DNA of 7,538 nucleotides, from assembly GCA_028867235.1 (NCBI GenBank), contig JAGWGS010000056.1, positions 1 to 7,538 of the forward strand, in the 5' to 3' direction. Position 1 is the first letter of the stretch. Every line of letters begins with the position of its first letter. This DNA comes from Nitrososphaerota archaeon. GTDB taxonomy: Archaea; Thermoproteota; Nitrososphaeria; Nitrososphaerales; Nitrosopumilaceae. The translations under genes were made by a program, and so were the position numbers. Under the pieces are notes generated by a model, which did not search any database, was not told the origin of the DNA, and was given only the letters and a program-made list of their open reading frames with translations. Below are positions 1 through 6,454 of the stretch, piece after piece.

Positions 1-369
1 CCAAAAGAAGTTCGTCAGTTTATGCCTGATGGCGCAGAAGAAACAGCATTGGGGCAAAAAAATGGCGCAAAAAAACAATATCGCTATGGTAATCTACACA
101 TACGAGAATATGATGACAAATATCTTGTGCACATGGATAAGGTAGATCCACGAAAAGATCCTTTTGGTCACCTTGTACGGGACGCACCAGAATTTCTAGT
201 TGGTATAACAAGTGCAGTGATTGCAGGAAATAAAGTTTCATCAGGTCTTTACAAGTTACAAAAAAATGTACCTTTTGCAAAGAGCACATCAATCTTTGCA
301 GGTCTTGTGGCCTCTGCTGTTGCAGGGTATGCAGGATATGCAATTGCAAAAAAACTCAAAGAGCTCTAG
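1..369 (+). CDS. Small membrane protein of unknown function, 5' end outside window
   Basis: The reading frame is open from the first base to a TAG at 367-369, so at least 122 residues are present. An ATG at 22 exists, but the seven codons before it (PKEVRQF) read smoothly into the protein, so the true start is probably just upstream of the window. The first ~60 residues are charged and polar, with a segment DKVDPRKDPFGHLVRDAPEF (window residues 46-65) that looks like a conserved soluble motif. Two hydrophobic stretches follow, at about residues 64-77 and 97-115. The second is a glycine/alanine zipper (GLVASAVAGYAGYA) suited to helix packing in a membrane. The C-terminus is basic (KKLKEL). I do not recognise the family. 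It lies immediately before the UbiB-like kinase gene on the same strand, so co-transcription is likely and a shared membrane role is possible, but that is inference. Confidence 0.75.
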   Translation, partial: PKEVRQFMPDGAEETALGQKNGAKKQYRYGNLHIREYDDKYLVHMDKVDPRKDPFGHLVRDAPEFLVGITSAVIAGNKVSSGLYKLQKNVPFAKSTSIFAGLVASAVAGYAGYAIAKKLKEL

Positions 370-385
370 GAGAGAGTGAAGAATC

Positions 386-1936
386 ATTTCTAAAACTAGA
401 ACTATACAAACCTTCATCAAACTAGTGCCTCTTGTCATTGCATTACGAAAAGATAGAAGGGAATGGGTCAAAAAGCAGGGAAAAAATGTAGATATATCAA
501 GATACAAAAAAAATGCACAAAAGGCACTCAAAACATTTCTTTCACTTGGTCCTGTTTACATTAAGCTTGGTCAGTGGCTCTCATCGAGGGCCGACATATT
601 ACCACAGCCATATCTTGAAGAACTTGCAAAACTCCAAGATGAAGTACCAGCAGAATCATTTGACAAGGTACAACCAATAATAGAACAAGACCTAGGTCCA
701 ATGGAAAAAAGTTTTGACTTTATTGATACCAATGTAATATCTGGCGCATCACTTGGCCAAGTCTACAAGGCACGATTGCGCGGCCAGGATGTGATAGTCA
801 AGGTAAAAAGGCCTGGAATTGAGCAGGTCGTTGAAGAAGATATTCGAGTATTGAAAAGGATAATTCCATTTGCAATGAGATTTGTTGATCCAAATCTAAG
901 ATATTCCGCAGAGGCAATGCTATCACAGTTTATTGAAACTATAAACGAAGAGATGGACTACCGAATAGAATCACAAAATCTCAAGGCCATAAAACATAAC
1001 ATGCAGAACTACAAAAAACTGATAATTCCTTCCGTTATTGACGACAGATCAAGCAAGAATATACTTACAATGGAATATCTTCCTGGAATAAAAATAACAA
1101 ATGTCAAGGCACTTGACGAGGCAGGAATTAACAGAGAGCAGCTTGTAGTTCGTGCCCACCGCGTATTTTTTACAATGTTGCTCAAGCATGATTTGTTTCA
1201 TGCAGATCCTCACCCTGGAAATATCTCGGTCGCAAAGGATGGTTCGCTTATACTGTATGACTTTGGAATGGTAGGAAGATTAGACAACAAGACTCGACTA
1301 AAATTAATCCGATTGTATCTTTCTCTTGTTGAAAGAGACCCAACAAGAACTGTCTCTGCAATGGATGATCTTGGAATGCTAATGCCAGGATATGACAGAT
1401 CCATTATCGAAAAGGGTTTGGCCTTATCCATCCAAGCATTTCATGGTACAAAGGTGGACAGGATGGAAGTACGGGCACTTATGGACCTTGCAAACAAGAC
1501 AATGAGCAGATTTCCATTCAAGCTTCCAAAACATCTTGCACTATACATGAGGATGGCATCAATACTTGAAGGAGTATATCTTACGCACAAGGTAAATTTC
1601 AGATTCATCAATGTGTTGCAAACCATACTTGAAGAAGAAAATATTGTGCGTGATGCATATGTTGAAGAGATAAAACTATCATTTGGAAGATTTGTAAAAT
1701 CAATAGATTCTGCAATTGCAGTAGTGCCAGAGATTAGACAATTTATCGAACAAAGCAAGAATATGCAACTTAACAAACCAAAACCAAGAAACATACTTCT
1801 TTCCGGTACAATTCTTGCAGCTGCAGTCTTTGTAGGTTCTACCATATTGTATTCAAGTAATGGTATAATAGGTGAAATTGGAATGGCAGGATCTGCTGTT
1901 ATAATGGCACTTGCTATATTGTTGAAGGAAAAATAA
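386..1936 (+). CDS. UbiB/ABC1 (ADCK-like) atypical protein kinase-like membrane protein
   Basis: A UbiB/ABC1/ADCK-family protein. Numbered from the GTG at 425, it shows KLGQ (47-50, the family-specific KxGQ motif), an A-rich-loop equivalent SGASLGQVY (106-114), the VAIK-type lysine in VIVKVK (K126), EEMDY (175-179, ExD region), DPHPGN (261-266, catalytic loop) and YDFGM (278-282, DFG). Two hydrophobic helices end the protein (about 457-477 and 479-499), as in UbiB proteins that sit at the membrane. Family members act as unorthodox ATPases/kinases supporting quinone and isoprenoid-lipid biosynthesis; in an archaeon with menaquinone this is the likely area, but the substrate is unknown. The start is uncertain. 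The frame is open back to a TGA at 377-379 and contains no ATG. GTG at 425 lacks any ribosome-binding site, whereas ATT at 386 follows GGAG/AGTGA at 369-379 and would add 13 residues (start, then SKTRTIQTFIKL). I annotate from 386; the kinase core is unaffected. Confidence 0.88.
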   Translation: MSKTRTIQTFIKLVPLVIALRKDRREWVKKQGKNVDISRYKKNAQKALKTFLSLGPVYIKLGQWLSSRADILPQPYLEELAKLQDEVPAESFDKVQPIIEQDLGPMEKSFDFIDTNVISGASLGQVYKARLRGQDVIVKVKRPGIEQVVEEDIRVLKRIIPFAMRFVDPNLRYSAEAMLSQFIETINEEMDYRIESQNLKAIKHNMQNYKKLIIPSVIDDRSSKNILTMEYLPGIKITNVKALDEAGINREQLVVRAHRVFFTMLLKHDLFHADPHPGNISVAKDGSLILYDFGMVGRLDNKTRLKLIRLYLSLVERDPTRTVSAMDDLGMLMPGYDRSIIEKGLALSIQAFHGTKVDRMEVRALMDLANKTMSRFPFKLPKHLALYMRMASILEGVYLTHKVNFRFINVLQTILEEENIVRDAYVEEIKLSFGRFVKSIDSAIAVVPEIRQFIEQSKNMQLNKPKPRNILLSGTILAAAVFVGSTILYSSNGIIGEIGMAGSAVIMALAILLKEK

Positions 1937-1938
1937 TT

Positions 1939-2322
1939 CTATTCTACTGTGATGTTCTTTCCAGTCTTTGCCGGGATGGTAAATGTAAGCACACCATCGC
2001 GGTATTTTGCAGATGCTGCAGGATTTTCATCGTCTTTTACTGCAATTGGTAATCTGATTTTCTTGTCAATAGAGCGTGGTCTTTGTCTCCATATTACAGT
2101 ACCTTCTGTTTCTTCTTCTCTTGTTGCATTGATTGAAAGTATGTTTCCATTTAATCGTAGTTTGATATCTTTCTTGTCAAAACCAGGCATGTCTATTGTT
2201 ACTATTAGGCTGTCATTTTGTAGAACCATGTCTACAGGAGGAAGAATAAACTCGTAAAATTCACGTGACTTGTTACCTATCTCTCGCATGACCTCTTTTG
2301 CCATATAGTGACCAATGCCCAT
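1939..2322 (-). CDS. Small heat-shock protein, Hsp20/alpha-crystallin family
   Basis: 127 residues. The alpha-crystallin domain spans about residues 29-117: PPVDMVLQNDSLIVTIDMPG at 28-47, the ILSINATRE strand at 61-69, and the hallmark Y-R-D-GVL-T-F-T-IP at 107-117. The C-terminus NITVE carries an I-x-V motif (I124, V126), equivalent to the I-x-I/V tail that docks into neighbouring subunits during oligomer assembly. Small heat-shock proteins are ATP-independent cytosolic holdases that keep unfolding proteins soluble. Start: ATG at 2322; an in-frame ATG at 2304 (MAKEVM) is possible, but a TATA-like box about 29 bp before 2322 favours the longer form on a leaderless mRNA. The gene ends 2 bp from the convergent UbiB-like gene. 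On its own strand a T5 run (1929-1933) lies just past its stop, inside the last codons of that neighbour, and may terminate it. It is divergent from the nucleotide operon. Confidence 0.92.
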   Translation of the reverse strand: MGIGHYMAKEVMREIGNKSREFYEFILPPVDMVLQNDSLIVTIDMPGFDKKDIKLRLNGNILSINATREEETEGTVIWRQRPRSIDKKIRLPIAVKDDENPAASAKYRDGVLTFTIPAKTGKNITVE

Positions 2323-2347
2323 TTGATATCATTTAGCACTTTTTTGA

Positions 2348-2359
2348 TTATTAAACCTT
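2348..2359 (-). promoter_or_regulatory. Probable BRE/TATA promoter of the Hsp20 gene
   Basis: On the minus strand the sequence reads AAGG followed by TTTAATAA (TATA-like, 2348-2355; purine-rich BRE-like AAGG at 2356-2359). The box centre is about 29 bp before the ATG at 2322. This is the standard archaeal distance for transcription starting at or a few bases before the start codon, and no Shine-Dalgarno sequence is visible, which fits leaderless translation. Confidence 0.45.
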
Positions 2360-2372
2360 AGTCAGATTCACA

Positions 2373-2379
2373 ATTTATC
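2373..2379 (+). promoter_or_regulatory. Probable TATA box of the nucleotide-kinase operon
   Basis: An ATTTATC stretch lies about 29 bp before the ATG at 2405, the expected archaeal TATA-to-start spacing for a leaderless transcript. The bases directly before the ATG (GGATTTCA) contain no convincing Shine-Dalgarno match at useful distance. The box shares an 82-bp divergent region with the Hsp20 promoter. Confidence 0.4.
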
Positions 2380-2404
2380 TACTGCTCTATTCAATAGGAT
2401 TTCA

Positions 2405-2983
2405 ATGATTATTGTTATAGAGGGATTTGACCAGGCAGGAAAAAAAACCCAGTCGCAGATGCTGTCAGATTTTCTAAAAACTAGACACAAAAAATCAATG
2501 ATATTTAGTTTTCCTGATTATACTACTCCTATAGGAAAGGAGATCAAAGATTTTCTTGGAGGAAAGCGCAAGTTTGCTCCTCAGGTAATTCATTGCCTTC
2601 TTGCAGCAAACAGGTGGGAAAAGGCAAATGAAATCAAGGCTGCACTTGACAAAAATTATGTTGTAATAATGAATCGATATTATCAGTCAAATCTAGTATA
2701 TGGAACAGTAAATGGACTTGATCTTAGATGGCTTGAAAATTTAGACAAGGGATTACCAAAGGAAAATGTTGTCATATTACTTGATGTTAAGGTATCTGAC
2801 TCATTTTCAAGAAAAAAACAAAGACGCGATAGATTTGAAAAAAATAAAGCATTTGCATTAGAAATTGCATCAACATACAGAAAGCTTGGAAAAAAATATG
2901 GCTGGCACATTGTTAACGCATCTCAAGAACGATCCCAAGTACATGAGCAAATAACAAAAATTGTACAAAAATATATCAGATGA
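2405..2983 (+). CDS. tmk: Thymidylate kinase (dTMP kinase)-like P-loop kinase
   Basis: 192 residues, within the usual dTMP kinase range. It would phosphorylate dTMP to dTDP with ATP in the cytosol, for dTTP synthesis. Visible features are the P-loop EGFDQAGKKTQ (6-16), FPDYTTPIG (36-44, nucleotide-monophosphate region), AANRWE (68-73, matching the eukaryotic-type ANRWE rather than the bacterial AADR), NRYYQS (90-95, in the place of the DRY/DRH motif) and an arginine-rich lid RKKQRRDRFE (136-145). Two positions are unusual. The Ser/Thr that normally follows the P-loop lysine is Lys14, and the Asp of DRY is Asn90; both normally help position Mg2+ and phosphates. The protein could therefore have altered kinetics or act on a different monophosphate, although the rest of the fold signature is intact. 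It is first gene of an operon; the HD hydrolase gene starts 6 bp after its TGA. Confidence 0.85.
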   Translation: MIIVIEGFDQAGKKTQSQMLSDFLKTRHKKSMIFSFPDYTTPIGKEIKDFLGGKRKFAPQVIHCLLAANRWEKANEIKAALDKNYVVIMNRYYQSNLVYGTVNGLDLRWLENLDKGLPKENVVILLDVKVSDSFSRKKQRRDRFEKNKAFALEIASTYRKLGKKYGWHIVNASQERSQVHEQITKIVQKYIR

Positions 2984-2989
2984 AAACAC

Positions 2990-4234
2990 ATGACAAAAAA
3001 ATATGTCCAAATTGTAGACCCGATTCATGATTTTATAACTGTGTATTCTCATGAGCTTGGACTTGTGGATTCTCCAATATTTCAAAGACTAAGAAGGATA
3101 CGCCAACTTGCAGGTGCGCATCTTGTATATCCTGGTGCACAACACTCTAGGTTTGAGCATTCACTTGGAACAATGCATATTGCAGGCCAAGCAGCCTATA
3201 TACTAAAAGAAAAAGGATACCTAAGCTCCGACGATTATGAAAATATCAGAATGGCCGCACTACTTCATGATATAGGTCATGGTCCATTCTCACATCTATT
3301 TGAAGAAGTATTACAAAAAAATAAGACAATATCGCATGAAGAGATTGGAAAAAAAATAATACTTGAATCTGAGATTGGAGATATAATCAACAAGTCAGGA
3401 TTTGACAAGAAATTTCTTAGCAACCTGGCATTTGGAAACTCCAAATACCAATTCATGAATGAAATTATCTCTGGCGGTCTTAGTGCAGATATGATGGATT
3501 ACCTCTTGCGTGATGGTTATTTTACAGGTGCAGAGCATGCAAAAATAGACTTTATGAGGATAATCCACTCACTTGATGTGCACGAAAAAAAACTCTCACT
3601 TGCCAAGTCTGCATTATATTCATTTGAATCAATGATGATATCTAGATATCAAATGTTCAAGGCAGTCTATTTCCACAAGACTGTGCGCTCTGCAGAGGTG
3701 ATGCTTATCCAATCAATGCTTCTTGCAGATAAGGAACTTGAGCTAGCTACAGATGACATAAAAAAATATGTCCAAATGACAGACGAATTTGTAATCTCAA
3801 AACTTGTATCACTTGATCCAAAGGATGCAGATTTGAAAAGAGCTCGTCAGCTTGCAATAGAATACCAAGAAAGAAAACTTCTCAAATGTGTATATGAGAA
3901 AATATTTACTCGTCGTAGAATGAATCAAATAAACACGGATGAGCTACAAAGCAAGATTGCCAAAAAAGCACAGGTAGACAAGTGCGAAGTTTTCATAGAT
4001 ATATCAAAGACTCCATCAATTCCACTCTCGCCCTCCAAGACAGAATCCAAATCAATCATACTTGCAACAAAAAAAGGAGAGGGACCAAAGGAATCCTATG
4101 ATCTTCCAATATCTGAAATTCCATTGGTATCGGCAATCTCTGGTTTTATGGATATGCTTAGGGTCTATACCAGACAGCAATTTAGAAAAAAGGTTGAAAT
4201 TGCAGCAAACGTCATTCTTGGTGAAAATATATGA
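2990..4234 (+). CDS. HD-domain (d)NTP phosphohydrolase, SAMHD1/dGTPase-like
   Basis: 414 residues of the HD superfamily hydrolase family that includes SAMHD1-like and dGTPase-like enzymes (COG1078 type). The metal-binding set is complete: H57 in HSRFEHSLG (52-60), H93-D94 in LLHDIGHGPFSH (91-102) with H97 and H102, H116 in SHEEIG, and D167 in SADMMDYLLRDG (165-176). These correspond in order to the SAMHD1 residues H167, H206/D207, H210/H215, H233 and D311. There is no SAM domain. The ~100 C-terminal residues (from about 310) are a separate module that I do not recognise. Family members hydrolyse dNTPs to nucleoside plus triphosphate, often under allosteric nucleotide control; the exact substrate cannot be read from sequence. 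The gene starts 6 bp after tmk and overlaps the next gene by ATGA (4231-4234). Being wedged between two nucleotide monophosphate kinases strongly suggests a role in nucleotide-pool balance. Confidence 0.9.
   Translation: MTKKYVQIVDPIHDFITVYSHELGLVDSPIFQRLRRIRQLAGAHLVYPGAQHSRFEHSLGTMHIAGQAAYILKEKGYLSSDDYENIRMAALLHDIGHGPFSHLFEEVLQKNKTISHEEIGKKIILESEIGDIINKSGFDKKFLSNLAFGNSKYQFMNEIISGGLSADMMDYLLRDGYFTGAEHAKIDFMRIIHSLDVHEKKLSLAKSALYSFESMMISRYQMFKAVYFHKTVRSAEVMLIQSMLLADKELELATDDIKKYVQMTDEFVISKLVSLDPKDADLKRARQLAIEYQERKLLKCVYEKIFTRRRMNQINTDELQSKIAKKAQVDKCEVFIDISKTPSIPLSPSKTESKSIILATKKGEGPKESYDLPISEIPLVSAISGFMDMLRVYTRQQFRKKVEIAANVILGENI
4220..4224 (+). promoter_or_regulatory. Ribosome-binding site GGTGA of the UMP kinase gene
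   Basis: GGTGA matches the archaeal 16S anti-Shine-Dalgarno core and lies 6 bases before the ATG at 4231, inside the last codons of the HD hydrolase gene. With the ATGA stop/start overlap this points to translationally coupled expression and fixes the UMP kinase start. Confidence 0.7.
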
Positions 4235-4908
4235 AAAAAAGAATTGTGGTAAAATTGTCTGGAAGTCTTTTTGGATTTGAAGATACCAAGACATTAAAAC
4301 AATATGCAGAATTTTTTGTCAAAATAAGCAAAATCTGCCAACCAATTATCATTGCAGGAGGTGGAAAGATTGCAAGACACTATATCTCTCATGCAAGATC
4401 ATCTGGCGCTGATGAATCAACACTTGATGAGCTTGGAATTGAGGTCTCTCGTCTTAATGCAAAACTTTTGATCTATGCACTACAGGACAAAGCATATCCT
4501 CATCCTCCTGTCAACCTAAAAGAAGTTGCAACTGCAGCAGACTCTGGCCTAATTGTAGTTACTGGCGGTTTGCACCCTGGACAGAGCACAAATGCAACTG
4601 CTGCACTCATTGCAGAGAAGGTAAGAGCTAGTGCATTTTTCAACGCAACAGATGTAGATGGAGTCTATGATTCTGATCCCAACAAAAATAAGAATGCAAG
4701 CAAATTCAAAAAGATTCCAATAAGGCAACTTCGTTCAATGCTTGTACACCAAGATGCTGTTGCAGGAGGTTATGATTTGATGGATATAGTAGCTCTAAAG
4801 GTGATAGAGCGCTCCAAGTTAAAGACAAGAATACTAAAGTCTGACCCAAAGGTGCTAGAAAAAGCAATCAAAGGAAGCCCTGAGGGCACTGAAATTATAC
4901 TAACCTGA
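4231..4908 (+). CDS. pyrH: Uridylate (UMP) kinase, archaeal type
   Basis: 225 residues, the short archaeal UMP kinase length. It belongs to the amino-acid kinase superfamily and phosphorylates UMP to UDP with ATP, a step towards all pyrimidine nucleotides. Visible motifs are VKLSGSLF (7-14, phosphate-binding start of the fold), AGGGKIARHY (42-51), the acidic/substrate loop LGIEVSRLNAKLL (68-80), TGGLHPGQSTNATAA (111-125, UMP-binding region) and NATDVDGVYDSDP (138-150, the ATP-binding/acidic signature). The start follows a strong GGTGA and overlaps the HD gene stop by four bases, so this is the last gene of the tmk-HD-pyrH operon. Its 3' end overlaps the end of the opposing small gene by 14 bp, leaving no room for an independent terminator. 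Confidence 0.94.
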   Translation: MKKRIVVKLSGSLFGFEDTKTLKQYAEFFVKISKICQPIIIAGGGKIARHYISHARSSGADESTLDELGIEVSRLNAKLLIYALQDKAYPHPPVNLKEVATAADSGLIVVTGGLHPGQSTNATAALIAEKVRASAFFNATDVDGVYDSDPNKNKNASKFKKIPIRQLRSMLVHQDAVAGGYDLMDIVALKVIERSKLKTRILKSDPKVLEKAIKGSPEGTEIILT

Positions 4909-5212
4909 CCTGGCCCAAATATTGTGGTATCCCTGCACTTGTAGCTTTGTTCAGAATTTCTTTTGCATCACTTTCTGCAAGAACTTTGGATTGAGATTTT
5001 GCATATCCTTCCTCATCAACCATGACAACAAGCCAGCCCTCTCCTGACTTTTCAACCATTGCAACAAGATCTTGTTCTCCAACGGGAACAAATACTCCTT
5101 GTGACTTTTTTACAGTCAACGTAAGCATGGCAAAACCTGCATGAGAGAACAAGGTCATCTGTGATTTTCTTGATCTTTCCTGACCGATTCTTACCGCTTG
5201 GTGATATTGCAT
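4895..5212 (-). CDS. Conserved-looking small protein of unknown function (105 aa)
   Basis: 105 residues with no signal peptide or membrane helix, so probably cytosolic. The part from about residue 31 (TLTVKKSQGVFVPVGEQDLV and on to IPQYLGQVRLV) reads as a compact, mostly beta/alpha domain, including GWLVVMVDEEGY and a helix SDAKEILNKATSAG. The N-terminal 18 residues are basic and polar. Possible starts are ATG at 5212, 5158 (MTLFSH) and 5128 (MLTLTV). I chose 5212 because a TATA-like box lies about 25 bp before it, which fits a leaderless transcript. I do not recognise a named domain; the style suggests a family restricted to Nitrososphaerota, which is inference. Its last 14 bp overlap the end of pyrH tail-to-tail, and it is divergent from the LEA-type gene. 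Confidence 0.75.
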   Translation of the reverse strand: MQYHQAVRIGQERSRKSQMTLFSHAGFAMLTLTVKKSQGVFVPVGEQDLVAMVEKSGEGWLVVMVDEEGYAKSQSKVLAESDAKEILNKATSAGIPQYLGQVRLV

Positions 5213-5234
5213 GAATGCATTTTTCTAACTTTTA

Positions 5235-5240
5235 CTATAA
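5235..5240 (-). promoter_or_regulatory. Probable TATA box of the 105-aa protein gene
   Basis: The minus strand reads CTTATAGTAAAAG; the TTATAG element is centred about 25 bp before the ATG at 5212. It is slightly closer than the usual 26-30 bp, so a start within a base or two of the ATG is expected. It lies in a 76-bp divergent intergenic region. Confidence 0.4.
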
Positions 5241-5257
5241 GCGTTTTCAACTCAACG

Positions 5258-5263
5258 TTTAAG
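5258..5263 (+). promoter_or_regulatory. Probable TATA box of the LEA-type gene
   Basis: TTTAAG, followed by AATTGAATAAATAG, is centred about 28 bp before the TTG at 5289. This spacing predicts transcription starting one to three bases before that codon, i.e. a leaderless message starting with a non-AUG codon. No Shine-Dalgarno sequence is visible. Confidence 0.4.
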
Positions 5264-5288
5264 AATTGAATAAATAGTAAAAATATCC

Positions 5289-5846
5289 TTGGAAAAGAAA
5301 ATCCTTGTTTATGTCGCAGTAGGAGTGATTATAGCAATGCTTGGAGTTGTTGTAGTTCTTCCAAATTCAGGAATTCTCAAACACACTTTTACTCCAAATG
5401 CAAACACGCCTTCTGCTCTCACATCTGTATTGGCTGAAGTAAAACCAGTTGACATACAATACAATGGATCCTCTATCTTATCAGTAGGAGATAGAGATGC
5501 GACAATAGAGACAAAGCTTGTTCTAACAAACCCTAATGATAACACCTTGATAATGGAAATGGTAGGGTATGACATCTATGCAGACGGAGTAATGATTGGG
5601 CATGGGCAATATGGTCAACGATATGATGGAACCTGGGAGAGTTCAAGCTATCTACCGTTGACACAGCACAACAATGAAACAATTACAGTTGACGCAAAGA
5701 TAACAAATGATGGAAATAATCCTCAGGTCTGGTCTGCATTGCAAAATCATACTGCAAAACTTAGATTTACAGGAACTGCATACTATTCAACGCATTCTGC
5801 ATTTGCTGGTCAGAGTTACTCAAAAGATTTTGAATTTTCGCAATAA
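5289..5846 (+). CDS. Membrane-anchored LEA type 2 (LEA14/WHy-like) domain protein
   Basis: 185 residues. An uncleaved-looking signal anchor (MEKKILVYVAVGVIIAMLGV, about 5-24) is followed by a linker rich in Asn, Thr and Pro and an extracytoplasmic beta-rich domain (about 50-185). The core pattern IETKLVLTNPNDNTLIMEMV with GYDIYADGVMIGHG (73-106) matches the LEA_2/WHy arrangement: strand, Asn-Pro-Asn turn, strand, then 'Y-x-hydrophobic-x-x-G-x-x-hydrophobic-x-x-G'. Such domains are immunoglobulin-like folds linked to desiccation/stress tolerance in plants and are found in many archaeal surface proteins; a molecular role here is unknown. The start is TTG at 5289. The only other in-frame codons back to the TAA at 5271-5273 are non-start codons apart from ATA. 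The gene ends 2 bp from the convergent membrane-protein gene. Confidence 0.8.
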   Translation: MEKKILVYVAVGVIIAMLGVVVVLPNSGILKHTFTPNANTPSALTSVLAEVKPVDIQYNGSSILSVGDRDATIETKLVLTNPNDNTLIMEMVGYDIYADGVMIGHGQYGQRYDGTWESSSYLPLTQHNNETITVDAKITNDGNNPQVWSALQNHTAKLRFTGTAYYSTHSAFAGQSYSKDFEFSQ

Positions 5847-5848
5847 AT

Positions 5849-6433
5849 CTAGTGCTTGGCAGGATTGTATCTTGATCTGATGAACTTTATCAGATATACA
5901 AATCCAAGTATTATCCATGTTAATATCATTGCTCCAAATGTTAGAGTAACAATCCTTGGTATTGTAAGGTTGAGCTGGTATACATAATTGAGATACTCTG
6001 CTGGAATTATTTTGTCAAGCATGTACATAGGTAAAAGATATGGATTTATGTCCTGAATGTTGATTATGGATTTTTTGGCAAGCAATGTTATGACTGAATG
6101 CCATCCAAAGAAGAATGTCACAAAGAAAAATACTGCCTTTCTTCCTACAGGTTTTCTATAACCTCGCTTCTCAAATTTCTCTAGCCTCTCCTTGACATGG
6201 GATAGCTCTGACCTTAATTCTTCTACAGATTTGTGATCACCTGATCTCTTTTTTGTACCGATGTATGTCTCTATTAGTGAATCAAGATATTTTTTATCAG
6301 AATTGTATAGTGTCTTACCGTCCTGAAGGGCACCTAGAATATAGTTGAGCCTGCCAGCATCCCCCTTCTTTGTATCTATCAAATGAACAACATAATCGAT
6401 TAGCTCATCTGCCATTGTTCTTATACCATGCAT
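5849..6433 (-). CDS. Two-helix membrane protein with N-terminal helical module and coiled coil
   Basis: 194 residues from ATG at 6433; a second in-frame ATG at 6415 (MADELIDYVV) may be the true start. The N-terminal helical module (about 8-60) contains GRLNYILGALQDGKTLYNSD (28-47), which resembles a short 'GR-L-x-x-I-L-x-x-L-x-x-G-K-x-L-x-x-D-x-x-Y-L' pattern I associate with several archaeal membrane proteins; this is memory, not a search. A charged heptad-like segment (about 67-90, EELRSELSHVKERLEKFEKR) should form a coiled coil. Membrane helices lie at about 99-119 and 161-184, separated by an extracytoplasmic loop of ~40 residues, and the tail is basic (KFIRSRYNPAKH). Both termini are predicted in the cytosol. 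No enzymatic motif is visible, so a scaffold or sensor-like role is only a guess. A 9-bp tandem repeat lies in its upstream region. Confidence 0.75.
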   Translation of the reverse strand: MHGIRTMADELIDYVVHLIDTKKGDAGRLNYILGALQDGKTLYNSDKKYLDSLIETYIGTKKRSGDHKSVEELRSELSHVKERLEKFEKRGYRKPVGRKAVFFFVTFFFGWHSVITLLAKKSIINIQDINPYLLPMYMLDKIIPAEYLNYVYQLNLTIPRIVTLTFGAMILTWIILGFVYLIKFIRSRYNPAKH

Positions 6434-6454
6434 GACTTGCCAAAAGTGGCTTTA

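Noticed and set aside
20..349. 109-codon open frame on the minus strand
   Set aside because: Antisense to the first membrane protein gene; Gln/His/Leu-rich composition with no domain signal, and the plus-strand frame reads as a sensible protein.
1441..1845. 134-codon open frame on the minus strand
   Set aside because: Lies wholly inside the UbiB-like gene, whose C-terminal region and membrane helices are well supported; low-complexity Ser/Thr/Ile-rich translation typical of an antisense shadow.
1949..2257. 102-codon plus-strand frame opposite Hsp20
   Set aside because: The minus strand encodes a clear alpha-crystallin domain over the same bases.
3310..3360. Runs of A in the HD gene suspected as frameshift sites
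   Set aside because: The frame continues through them into conserved downstream motifs (SADMMDY), so there is no sign of disruption or programmed slippage.
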